NCBI GenBank assembly: GCA_019245115.1
Contig: JAFARZ010000011.1
Coordinates: 20,023 to 84,022 of the forward strand
Source of the DNA: Streptosporangiaceae bacterium
GTDB lineage: Bacteria; Actinomycetota; Actinomycetes; Streptosporangiales; Streptosporangiaceae
DNA length: 64,000 nucleotides
Reading direction: 5' to 3'
Made by a program: the position numbers and the translations under genes. Shown here piece by piece: positions 1 through 7,670 of the stretch (the stretch's first letter is position 1; each line of letters begins with the position of its first letter). The notes beneath the pieces are model-generated. The model searched no databases and was not told the DNA's origin. It saw only the letters and a program-made list of their open reading frames with translations.

Positions 1-9
1 TAAGCTGCC

Positions 10-729
10 GTGGTGAATAATCCAGACCCGCCGGGTCGCATCGTCGTTGTCGATGACGACCCCACCGTGGCCGACGTGGTCGGACGGTACCTGATACGCG
101 ACGGCCACACGGTCGAGTGCGTGCACGACGGCTACGAGGCGCTGCGGCGCGTCGCCGAGGCCCCGCCTGACCTGGTGGTGCTCGACCTCATGCTGCCCGG
201 CATGGACGGCCTCGAGGTCTGCCGTCGGCTGCGGGCGCGCTGGCCGATCCCGGTAGTGATGCTGACCGCGCTCGGTGACGAGACTGACCGCCTGGTCGGT
301 TTCGAGACGGGCGCCGACGATTATGTCACCAAGCCGTTCAGCCCTCGTGAGCTGGCACTGCGGGTCCGCTCGGTGCTGCGCCGGTCTCGCGGCAGCGGTC
401 TGCCCGACAAGCAGCCCGGCCTGGGTGCGATCAAGGACGGCGACCTGCTGGTCGACCTGGCCGCGCACGAGGTCAGGTCGCGCGGCGAGCTGATCCAGCT
501 CACTTCGCGCGAGTATGACCTCCTTGTCTTCCTGATGCAGAATCCGCGTAAGGCGTTCACTCGCGAACAACTGCTCCAGGATGTCTGGTCGTGGACGTTC
601 GGGGACACGTCCACCGTCACCGTGCACGTCCGGCGGCTGCGCGAGAAGCTGGAGCCTGACCCCACCATGCCCCGCAGGATCGTCACCGTCTGGGGAGTCG
701 GGTACCGGTACGAACCGGAGGCGGCATGA
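10..729 (+). CDS. OmpR-family two-component response regulator
   Basis: DNA-binding response regulator of 239 residues that takes a phosphate from the histidine kinase encoded next to it. The receiver domain (about residues 10-125) shows the acidic pair D15/D16, the phospho-acceptor D59 in VVLDLMLPG, T86 and K108 before the conserved proline. The C-terminal half (about 145-235) is an OmpR/PhoB winged helix ending in VGYRYEP. Two adjacent GTG codons (10 and 13) could start it; only 9 bases of upstream sequence are present, so the start cannot be settled. The stop overlaps the kinase start (ATGA), so the two are translated together. The regulon is not evident. Confidence 0.93.
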   Translation: MVNNPDPPGRIVVVDDDPTVADVVGRYLIRDGHTVECVHDGYEALRRVAEAPPDLVVLDLMLPGMDGLEVCRRLRARWPIPVVMLTALGDETDRLVGFETGADDYVTKPFSPRELALRVRSVLRRSRGSGLPDKQPGLGAIKDGDLLVDLAAHEVRSRGELIQLTSREYDLLVFLMQNPRKAFTREQLLQDVWSWTFGDTSTVTVHVRRLREKLEPDPTMPRRIVTVWGVGYRYEPEAA

Positions 730-1970
730 CTCCCGGCCATGGCGTCGTGGCGCTCGTGGACGGCATTGAACCGCAAGATATCGAGTTCATACTGCAATGG
801 ACTCTGATCGCCGCGGCGGCCATCACCGCCATCGGTGTTTTTACGCTACGGGTGCTCGGTAAGCGGTCTCTCCGGGTGATGGTCCTCGGGGTGATCCTGG
901 TCTCGGCACTGACCTCGATGGCCGGTGTTGGTGTCATCGCCAACCGGATGCTGGCCGGGGTGAACCAGGGTGTCGTCTACTACCTGATGTCGATCGCCGG
1001 GCTGGCCGGCATAGCCGCATCATTGGTGGTGGGCCGGCAGCTGACAAAGGCGAGCCGGGCGTTGTCGGCCTCGGTCAGCGCCGTCGGCGACAGCGGTGTC
1101 TACGTCCCGCCGACCCGGGTGCTGCCGGCCGAACTGTCCGAACTGTCCGACGCGCTGGGTGTCGCCCAGGAGCGGCTCAACGCCGCACGGCAGCGCGAGC
1201 GGGCGCTGGAGGCGAGCCGCCGCGAACTGGTCGCGTGGGTCAGCCACGACCTGCGCACACCGCTGGCCGGCCTGCGCGCCATGGCGGAGGCGCTCGAGGA
1301 TCAGGTTGTCGTCGACCCGCGCACGATCTCCCAGTACCACACCCAGATCCGCACCGAAGTCGACCGGCTCTCCTCGATGATCGACGACCTCTTCGAGCTG
1401 TCCCGGATCCACGCGGGCGCGCTGCGGCTGTCCCGCCGGATGGTCGGCCTGGAGGACGTCGTCGCCGAGGTCGTGGCCAGCACGGAACCGGTGGCCCGGG
1501 CCAAGGGCGTACGGCTCACCGGCGCGGCCGTACGCGGCATGCCGGTCTACGTGGACTCCGCCGAGCTCGGCCGGGCGCTGCGCAACCTGGTGACCAACGC
1601 GATCCGGCACACTCCGTCCGACGGTGTGGTGGATGTGCTGGCCGAGGTGCAGAACGGCGTCGCGGCGGTCTGTGTGTCCGACGCCTGCGGCGGTATCCCG
1701 CCCGAGGACCTGCCGAGGGTGTTCGACGTGGCGTTCCGCGGCGAGTCGGCCCGCACACCCGGGCCGGACGGCGGCGGCGGGCTCGGCCTGTCCATCGCCC
1801 GTGGCATCGTGGAGGCGCACTCCGGCCAGATCGCGGTGCGCAACGCCGGTCCCGGCTGCCAGTTCCTGGTCCGGCTTCCGCTGGCCCGGCCGGCTCCCCC
1901 GGCGGTGACCAGGACCGCGCCGCGCCGTCGTCCGCCCGCCCGGGCCATCACCGGCCCGATAGCCCAGTAG
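726..1970 (+). CDS. Membrane sensor histidine kinase
   Basis: Histidine kinase of 414 residues, partner of the response regulator just upstream (4-nt ATGA overlap). Three hydrophobic segments lie at about residues 20-42, 50-75 and 83-103, followed by a HAMP-like linker. The HisKA dimerisation domain has the phospho-acceptor H174 in VSHDLRTPL; the HATPase domain has an N box around residues 283-296 (RNLVTNAIRH), a G1-like motif (DACGGIP) and G2 (GGGGLGLSI). The C-terminus is Pro/Arg-rich. There is little extracytoplasmic sequence, so the sensor probably reads a membrane or intracellular signal (inference). Confidence 0.92.
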   Translation: MTPGHGVVALVDGIEPQDIEFILQWTLIAAAAITAIGVFTLRVLGKRSLRVMVLGVILVSALTSMAGVGVIANRMLAGVNQGVVYYLMSIAGLAGIAASLVVGRQLTKASRALSASVSAVGDSGVYVPPTRVLPAELSELSDALGVAQERLNAARQRERALEASRRELVAWVSHDLRTPLAGLRAMAEALEDQVVVDPRTISQYHTQIRTEVDRLSSMIDDLFELSRIHAGALRLSRRMVGLEDVVAEVVASTEPVARAKGVRLTGAAVRGMPVYVDSAELGRALRNLVTNAIRHTPSDGVVDVLAEVQNGVAAVCVSDACGGIPPEDLPRVFDVAFRGESARTPGPDGGGGLGLSIARGIVEAHSGQIAVRNAGPGCQFLVRLPLARPAPPAVTRTAPRRRPPARAITGPIAQ

Positions 1971-2005
1971 CGTCGCGCTCGCCGCGTCGGACCGGCGGGC
2001 TCGGA

Positions 2006-2011
2006 TAGCCT
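2006..2011 (+). promoter_or_regulatory. Probable -10 box giving a leaderless mRNA
   Basis: TAGCCT lies exactly 6 nt upstream of the ATG at 2018, and no ribosome binding site precedes that ATG. This TANNNT-N6-ATG arrangement is typical of actinobacterial leaderless transcripts. Confidence 0.45.
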
Positions 2012-2017
2012 ACGTGG

Positions 2018-3661
2018 ATGGCGGAGCTAGCCGAACGTGAGCAGGCGCCCGGGCAGGCTGGCCGGGGCGGTGCGTCGCGTTCCGCGCTTCCTGGCTGGCT
2101 GGTGGTCGCCATCCCGGCGGTGGTCGCGTTCGTGGTCACCGGGGTCGATCTTTCCGGCCCGTCGCTGTGGCGGGACGAGGCGTACACCAAGGACGCGGTA
2201 TCCCGGTCGCTGAGCCACCTGTTCGCGCTGCTCGGCCACACCGACGCGGTGCACGGCGCCTACTACGTGATGATGCACTTCGTGTCCGAGGTCATCGGCA
2301 CCTCGGACGCCGCGCTGAGATTTCCTTCGCTGTGCGCGATGGCCGTCGCTACCGGGTTCACCGCCGCGATCGGCCGCCGGGCGGCCGTCCTGGCTGGGGC
2401 TCGCTGGCCGGGAGTGACCGGTCTGCTGTCCGGTCTTCTGTTCGCGGTCGCCCCGTACATGACGTACTACGGGCAGATGGCGCGGTCGTACGCCTTCGTG
2501 ACCATGTTCGCCACGATCGCCAGCTACCTGCTGCTCCGCGCGGCGGCGCCCGACGGCGGCCCCGGCCATCCGGCCAGCGGCGGCTGGTGGTGGGCCGGGT
2601 ACGGCGTGGCCGTGGCCTTCACCGGGCTTTTCAACACGTTCGGGCTGCTCATCATCCCGGCTCACGCGCTTACCCTGCTGTGGGCGGGTCCGTCGCGGGC
2701 CCGGGGCGGTATCGCGGGCTGGGCGCGGCGGGTTGGCGTCCCGTGGCTGGCCGGCTCGGTGGCGGCGGTAGCGGTGCTGTTGCCCGTGCTGCTCATCTCG
2801 TTCCGTCAGCGCGGACAGATCTCCTGGCTGGCGAAGCCGGACATCAACACGATCACGACCATGCTGCGGGAGTATGCGGGCTCGAAGGCGCTGATCGTCC
2901 CGGTAGCCCTGCTCGCGGTCGGCGGCGTGATGGCGGCCCTTTTCGACGGGTTCAACGGGTTCGGCGGGAAGGCTGCCGGCGGACGCCGGCTGTCCCCGGC
3001 CGCGATCGCCCTGCCCTGGCTGGTCGTGCCGCCGGTCATCCTGCTGGCGGTGTCGCTGGTCAAGCCGGTGTACAGCCAGCGGTACATCGAGTTCTGCCTT
3101 CCCGCGCTGGCCACCCTCGTCGCGGCGGGCTTGGTCGGGCTGGCCCGGCTGGTGGCGACCACATCGCTGGGACGTCGCGATGTTCGCGCCGCGTGGGCGC
3201 CGTCCGCCATCATCCTGGCGGTGCTGGCCGTCATGCTGATCTCCCCGCAGCACGCGATCCGGCAGTCCTCGGCCCGGCCGGACGACCTGCGGCTGGCATC
3301 GGCCATCGTGGCCGCCAACGAGCAGCCCGGCGACGTGGTCTTCTACATGCCCGACGACATGTACGTGCTCGGCACCGGGTATCCGGCACCGTTCTCGCGG
3401 CTGCGTAACATCGGGCTCGCTGAGTCGCCGGTCGCCTCGGCCACGCTGACCGGCCGCGAGGTCACCAGCCCGGCCGAACTCGCGGCCCGCTTCACCGGTG
3501 TGAAGCGGGTATGGTTCGTCACCGGCAACAGCGACTACAAGTTCCCCACCCCGACCTCGCCCGTGGACAAGGAGATGATGACGCTCGTCAGCGCCTCGGC
3601 ACTGCACCTGACCCACCGCTGGCAGGCCGGCGAGGTAATGCTCACCTTGTACACCCGCTGA
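2018..3661 (+). CDS. Membrane glycosyltransferase, GT39/PMT_2-like
   Basis: Integral membrane protein of 547 residues with about ten hydrophobic helices. The first periplasmic loop carries WRDEA, matching the acidic metal/base motif of GT-C glycosyltransferases that use polyprenyl-phosphate sugars. It probably transfers a sugar outside the membrane to a cell-wall polymer or lipid; donor and acceptor are unknown. The start at 2018 has no Shine-Dalgarno but sits 6 nt after a -10-like box, so leaderless translation is likely. The stop codon lies inside the first unit of a 13-bp tandem repeat. The two other membrane glycosyltransferases nearby (5.1-9.1 kb) suggest a cell-envelope glycosylation neighbourhood. 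Confidence 0.82.
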   Translation: MAELAEREQAPGQAGRGGASRSALPGWLVVAIPAVVAFVVTGVDLSGPSLWRDEAYTKDAVSRSLSHLFALLGHTDAVHGAYYVMMHFVSEVIGTSDAALRFPSLCAMAVATGFTAAIGRRAAVLAGARWPGVTGLLSGLLFAVAPYMTYYGQMARSYAFVTMFATIASYLLLRAAAPDGGPGHPASGGWWWAGYGVAVAFTGLFNTFGLLIIPAHALTLLWAGPSRARGGIAGWARRVGVPWLAGSVAAVAVLLPVLLISFRQRGQISWLAKPDINTITTMLREYAGSKALIVPVALLAVGGVMAALFDGFNGFGGKAAGGRRLSPAAIALPWLVVPPVILLAVSLVKPVYSQRYIEFCLPALATLVAAGLVGLARLVATTSLGRRDVRAAWAPSAIILAVLAVMLISPQHAIRQSSARPDDLRLASAIVAANEQPGDVVFYMPDDMYVLGTGYPAPFSRLRNIGLAESPVASATLTGREVTSPAELAARFTGVKRVWFVTGNSDYKFPTPTSPVDKEMMTLVSASALHLTHRWQAGEVMLTLYTR

Positions 3662-3709
3662 AGAGGACCGCTGAAGAGGACCGCTGAAGAGGACCGCTTA
3701 AGAGGACCG
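3658..3709 (+). repeat. 13-bp tandem repeat (4 copies) over a stop codon
   Basis: Four consecutive copies of CTGAAGAGGACCG (the fourth begins CTTAAG). The TGA stop of the upstream glycosyltransferase is in the first copy, so the array has copied the stop-codon context downstream. Confidence 0.95.
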
Positions 3710-3859
3710 CTGACGCCGAGGACCACACTCGTCCCCTGACCACCATCCGCCTCAGCACGCCTCTAATCCTGTCTGATTGCACCATATGTCCCGGTTCAAG
3801 CCCTATGTCCCGCGTACTCCCGTGGAGACTTAGAGCCTTCTGGAACTTTGGGCGCCGGT

Positions 3860-4040
3860 TTCCGGCTCTGTCCCTCCGCAAAGCTCTTTTCTTCCATGCA
3901 GAACCCTCGTCCCCACGCCACATCCGCCCCACAAGGACCTTTCCGGCCGCGCAGACCCGGTCACAACCTAACATCCGCCCCACAAGAACCTTTTCTTCCA
4001 CGCTAACCTTCGTCACCAGTAACACCCGCCCGACATATCG
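3860..4040. repeat. Degenerate ~51-bp tandem array in a gene-free stretch
   Basis: The stretch 3662-4327 has no convincing gene. Within it ACATCCGCCCCACAAG occurs at 3920 and 3971 and a decayed form at 4022, exactly 51 bp apart, and CTTTTCTTCCA recurs near 3887 and 3991. Open frames crossing it on both strands reflect the repeat and look like no known protein. The rest of the stretch holds further CCAGGCT-type repeats (4086-4145) and the 31-bp dimer at 4166. Confidence 0.6.
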
Positions 4041-4165
4041 GATGTGTCGGTGCGAGTGTTGGCGGGGGCACTCGTATATGGCGCCGCGCCAGGCTCGGCA
4101 CCGTGCCAGGCTTGGGACGTGGCAGGCTGGGGGCGCCAGACTTGGGGCGCGGTCAGGTGCCCACT

Positions 4166-4221
4166 AGGGGTACGTTGCGCCAACCATCCCCACCTGAGGG
4201 GTACGTTGCGCCAACCATCCC
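4166..4221 (-). repeat. 31-bp tandem dimer, copy 1 (inverted orientation)
   Basis: Two tandem copies of a 31-bp unit with core GGTTGGCGCAACGTACCCC on the minus strand. Almost identical dimers lie at 42269 and 43375. GTTG/CAAC and GGGG/CCCC make each unit an imperfect palindrome. Confidence 0.92.
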
Positions 4222-4327
4222 TCCGATCCGCCCCCACCGGCGCGTAATCAGGCCACTTTCAAGCGACACGTCCGAGGCGAAAGCCGGGTGGTGAGCCGTA
4301 GGGCGGCGGCCGCCGCCTCACGATCCG

Positions 4328-4900
4328 CTAGGGCTCGGCGATGGCGGGGTCCAGGGGGGTGCCCTGGATTTGCTCGCGGATCTTGCGGCGGCCACGGTGC
4401 AGTCGGGACATGACGGTTCCGACCGGCGTGCCCATGATCTCGGCGATCTCCCGGTACGGGTAGCCCTCGATGTCGGCCAGGTAGACCGCGGTGCGGAACT
4501 CGCCGGGCAGGTCGCGCAGCGCCCGCAGGAGGTCGGAGTCCGTCGTCCGGTCCAGCGCCTCGGCCTCCGCGGACGGCACCGGGGGCGTCAGCCGGTCCGC
4601 TGACATCTGCCACTCCTGCAGGTCTCCGCCCAGCGCCTGCTGCGGCTCGCGGCGGCGCTTGCGGTACACGTTGATGAACGTGGTGGTGAGGATGCGGTTC
4701 AGCCACGCCCGGAGGTTCGTGCCGGGGGTGAACTGAGCGAAGGCCGCATAGGCCTTGGCTGACGTCTCCTGGACGAGGTCCTCGGCGTCGGTGGGGTTGC
4801 GCGTCATCCGGAGCGCGGCGGGGTATAGCTGACCAAGCTGCGGGATGACATCGCGCTCGAATCGGGCACGGTCCTCACTGGAGTGTTCGGCTCGGCTCAT
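4328..4900 (-). CDS. ECF sigma factor, SigR/SigH-like (ECF12)
   Basis: RNA polymerase sigma factor of 190 residues. Region 2 contains the run [20 protein letters not shown] and [12 protein letters not shown]; region 4 has [33 protein letters not shown], very close to the SigR/SigH thiol-stress sigma factors of actinomycetes. The ATG at 4900 has a fair ribosome binding site (GGAG, 7 nt away); a GTG 30 nt upstream does not. SigR genes are normally followed by a zinc anti-sigma gene (rsrA); nothing like it is present downstream, so this paralogue looks orphaned or is controlled in trans. An 18-bp inverted repeat lies at 4978-4995. Confidence 0.88.
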   Translation of the reverse strand: MSRAEHSSEDRARFERDVIPQLGQLYPAALRMTRNPTDAEDLVQETSAKAYAAFAQFTPGTNLRAWLNRILTTTFINVYRKRRREPQQALGGDLQEWQMSADRLTPPVPSAEAEALDRTTDSDLLRALRDLPGEFRTAVYLADIEGYPYREIAEIMGTPVGTVMSRLHRGRRKIREQIQGTPLDPAIAEP

Positions 4901-4977
4901 TGTTCGCTCCGGGGTGGGTCGTCTTCTCACCTATATAGACGTACGGGAGGCCTCGAAACGTCCCCCGTGTAATCTAA

Positions 4978-4995
4978 ATCACGTTACTACGTGAT
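4978..4995. promoter_or_regulatory. Inverted repeat upstream of the sigma factor
   Basis: ATCACGT-TACT-ACGTGAT, a perfect 7-bp inverted repeat about 80 bp upstream of the sigma-factor start. It is a plausible operator for an unlinked dimeric regulator. The rest of 4901-5116 shows no gene. Confidence 0.45.
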
Positions 4996-5116
4996 GAAGC
5001 TGACAACTCTGTCAGGGTTAGCTGAAGATCAGGTTGGTATGTGGCCAGGCCGGGGCTTACGCAGGCAGGCCACGCCAAGGTCTACGAAGCACGCTACGCC
5101 GGGGCGGCGAAGCAAG

Positions 5117-6784
5117 CTAGGCCAGGTTAGCCAATCGGGTTAGGCCGCGGCTTGGCACGTTAAGAACGCGTAAGATCCAGCCCTTCCCGATCTTGTACCA
5201 CATGTGGTGGTACCAGTCCTGGTACGGGATGACCTTCCCCGCCCATATCGGATAGAAGTAGTAGAACATCAGCAGGACGGCGAGCAGGTAGGCGCCGACG
5301 ACGCCCGCACCGATCGACCGGCGCAAAATAGTAGCCGTCACCGGGCCGATGATCAAGCCTATACACAACGTCAGGGCGAGGATCAGGAACGGCTCGAACT
5401 CGAGCGCGTAGTAGAAGAACTTCGTCCGGGACACCAGCGGGAACCAGATCACCCAGCCCGCCAGCATGCCGCACAGCACCGCGCCGGCCCGCCAGTCGCG
5501 GTGCAGCAGCCACCAGCCCAGGACGAAGATCAACGCGAGGATCGACCCCCACCAGATGGCCGGCGACCCGAGCGCCAGCACCTCCTGGGACCACTCTGAA
5601 CCGCTGTAACGCGTAGGGCAGTAGTGCGCCGGGCCGCCGGCTGGACCGGTGTAGCACTCGTAGAAGAAGGCGACGGGCCGGGTCATCACCAGCCAGTCCC
5701 ACGGCTGGGACTGATACGGATGCGGGGTGCGCAGCCCGAGGCCGAAATGGATCGCCTGGTAGTGGTACTCGTACAGGGAGTACAAAGCGGAGATGACCGG
5801 GGTGGTCACGCCATGGGTCTGGCCGTAGTTCCGGTAATAGCCGGTGCCGGTGATCAGCCAGTTGGACCAGGTCGCCACGTAGACCACGAACGGGATCAGC
5901 ACGAACGTCAGCGGCAGCCAGACCGCGTCCCGGCTCAGTGCGCCCCGGATGAAATCGCGCAGCCCCGCGGCCCGCCGTGCGCCGCAGTCCCACGCGGTGA
6001 TCAGGACCGCGAACCCGATCAGGTACCAGACCGCGTCCCACTTGGTGGCGATGGCCAGGCCGATGAAGACCCCGGCCAGTACCCGCCACCTGCGGATACC
6101 CAGCCGCGGCCCGGCCTCATCCGACGGCCGCGACGCCATCGCGTACGCCAGCCGCTCCCGGGACTCGTCCCGGTCGATGAGCACGCAGCCGAACGCGGCC
6201 AGCACGAAGAACATCAAGAAGATGTCCAGGATCCCGGTCCGCGACAGCACGAACTCCAGGCCGTCCAGCGACATCAGCAGCCCGGCGATGCAGCCCAGCA
6301 GCGTGGAGCGGGTCATCCGGCGGGCGATCCGGCAGATCAGCAAGATGGCCAGCGAGCCGAACACGGCGCTCATGAACCGCCAGCCGAAGGAGTTCAGCCC
6401 GAACATCCACTCGCCGACCGCGATCAGCAGCTTTCCCATCTCCGGCTGGACCACGTACTCGCCGCAGTTCGTGCCGCCGCACGCCTGGAAGATGTTCGTG
6501 TGCCCCGCCTGGATCAGCGTGTTCGCGTTGCTGACGGTGTTCCATTCCACACCGTGCTGGAGGATGCTCCACGCGTCCTTGACGTAGTACGTCTCGTCGA
6601 AGATCAGCGCGCGGGGAACGGCGAGCCGGTCGAACCGCAAGAACGCGCCGAACGCGGTGACCAGTAGCGCCCACACCCAGCTCCGCAGCCGGTCGTCTGG
6701 CATCGGGGAGATCAGCCGGGCACGCAGGACCGACAACCTGTCGTCGTCCTCAGTGACCGCCCGGACGGGCGTGGTAGCCGTCAT
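5117..6784 (-). CDS. pmt: Protein O-mannosyltransferase (dolichyl-P-mannose type)
   Basis: Polytopic GT39 enzyme of 555 residues that moves mannose from polyprenyl-phosphate mannose to Ser/Thr of exported proteins. The first external loop has the catalytic acidic motif in LIFDETYYVKDAWS, preceded by FLRFDRLAVP, both typical of bacterial Pmt. About eleven hydrophobic helices follow, with the C-terminal PMT_4TMC portion (YLLAVLLMFYYFYPIW). The ATG at 6784 (MTATTPVRAV) is chosen because longer frames run into rsmI, which is divergent. The polyprenyl-phosphate glycosyltransferase at 9215 could supply a lipid-linked sugar to this or the neighbouring transferases. Confidence 0.9.
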   Translation of the reverse strand: MTATTPVRAVTEDDDRLSVLRARLISPMPDDRLRSWVWALLVTAFGAFLRFDRLAVPRALIFDETYYVKDAWSILQHGVEWNTVSNANTLIQAGHTNIFQACGGTNCGEYVVQPEMGKLLIAVGEWMFGLNSFGWRFMSAVFGSLAILLICRIARRMTRSTLLGCIAGLLMSLDGLEFVLSRTGILDIFLMFFVLAAFGCVLIDRDESRERLAYAMASRPSDEAGPRLGIRRWRVLAGVFIGLAIATKWDAVWYLIGFAVLITAWDCGARRAAGLRDFIRGALSRDAVWLPLTFVLIPFVVYVATWSNWLITGTGYYRNYGQTHGVTTPVISALYSLYEYHYQAIHFGLGLRTPHPYQSQPWDWLVMTRPVAFFYECYTGPAGGPAHYCPTRYSGSEWSQEVLALGSPAIWWGSILALIFVLGWWLLHRDWRAGAVLCGMLAGWVIWFPLVSRTKFFYYALEFEPFLILALTLCIGLIIGPVTATILRRSIGAGVVGAYLLAVLLMFYYFYPIWAGKVIPYQDWYHHMWYKIGKGWILRVLNVPSRGLTRLANLA

Positions 6785-6820
6785 CGGCCACATGTTACTG
6801 GCGTAGACCGCGGTCCGCAT

Positions 6821-6826
6821 TAGGGT
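6821..6826 (+). promoter_or_regulatory. -10 box of a probable leaderless rsmI promoter
   Basis: TAGGGT ends 7 nt before the GTG at 6834. The same TAGGGTGGCGG string precedes menG at 43468. It overlaps the alternative GTG at 6825, which argues against that start. Confidence 0.5.
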
Positions 6827-6833
6827 GGCGGGC

Positions 6834-7670
6834 GTGCGCATCCCAGAAGACAGCCCGCAAGGCAGCTCAGCAGGCAGCTCAGCAGACAGCGGAGTGCTGA
6901 TCCTCGCGGCCGTTCCGATCGGGCGGGCCGAGGACGCGTCGCCGCGCCTCAAGGCTGAGCTCGCGGAGGCAGAGATCATCGCGGCGGAGGACACGCGTAA
7001 GGTCCGCGCCCTGGCCGCGCGACTGAACGTCGAGCTCAAGGCCAGGATCGTTTCCTATTACGACGCCGTGGAACAGCGCCGGACGCCGGCGCTGATCGCC
7101 GAGCTTGAGGACGGCCGCGACGTGCTGCTGGTCACGGACGCCGGTATGCCCGGCATCAGCGATCCGGGCTACCGGCTGGTCAACGCCGCCGCGGCGCGGG
7201 ACATCCCGGTGACCGCACTGCCCGGCCCGTCCGCGGTCACCACCGCGCTGGCGGTATCCGGCCTGCCCACGGACCGGTTCTGTTTCGAGGGTTTCCCGCC
7301 CCGCAAGCAGGGCGACCGCACCAGGCGTTTCACAGACCTCGCCGGCGACGTTCGCACGCAGGTGTTCTTCGAATCGCCTCGCCGTCTTCAGCACACACTT
7401 GGCGAGCTGGCGGAAAGCCATGGCGCGGACCGCCCGGCGGTGGTCTGTCGCGAGCTCACCAAGGTCCACGAGGAGATCCGCAGGGGAACCCTCGCCGAGC
7501 TGGCTCAGTGGGCCAGCGAGCCATCAAGCGTTGTCCGAGGCGAGATCACGCTTGTCGTCGCCGGAACCGGCCGGATCCGAGCCGGAGACCGAGCCGGAGA
7601 CCGAGCCCGAGCCCGAGACCGATCCGGAACCCGGGCCCGCCGCCGGGACGACACGGTGACGGCCGGATAG
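6834..7670 (+). CDS. rsmI: 16S rRNA (cytidine-1402-2'-O)-methyltransferase
   Basis: RsmI, 278 residues; uses SAM to 2'-O-methylate C1402 in the ribosomal P site. Family signatures: LAAVPIGRAEDASPRL, AEDTRKVRALA, the glycine-rich VTDAGMPGISDPGYRLV and LPGPSAVTTALAVSGLPTDRFCFEGFPPR. The GTG at 6834 fits a leaderless promoter; the GTG at 6825 overlaps the -10. The last ~35 codons are an Arg/Asp/Ala/Gly repeat (GDRAGDRARARDR) outside the family core. That part overlaps the convergent glycosyltransferase gene by 147 bp and comes from a short tandem repeat shared by both C-termini. Confidence 0.93.
   Translation: MRIPEDSPQGSSAGSSADSGVLILAAVPIGRAEDASPRLKAELAEAEIIAAEDTRKVRALAARLNVELKARIVSYYDAVEQRRTPALIAELEDGRDVLLVTDAGMPGISDPGYRLVNAAAARDIPVTALPGPSAVTTALAVSGLPTDRFCFEGFPPRKQGDRTRRFTDLAGDVRTQVFFESPRRLQHTLGELAESHGADRPAVVCRELTKVHEEIRRGTLAELAQWASEPSSVVRGEITLVVAGTGRIRAGDRAGDRARARDRSGTRARRRDDTVTAG

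Noticed and set aside
3642-4167. Two open frames on opposite strands (about 120 residues each) in the 3.7-4.2 kb region
   Set aside because: No recognisable domains, mutual overlap, and their internal repeats follow the 51-bp DNA repeat. No codon bias typical of the neighbours.
4248-4330. RsrA-like anti-sigma gene downstream of the sigma factor
   Set aside because: No frame with the HxxxCxxC zinc motif could be found downstream in either orientation.
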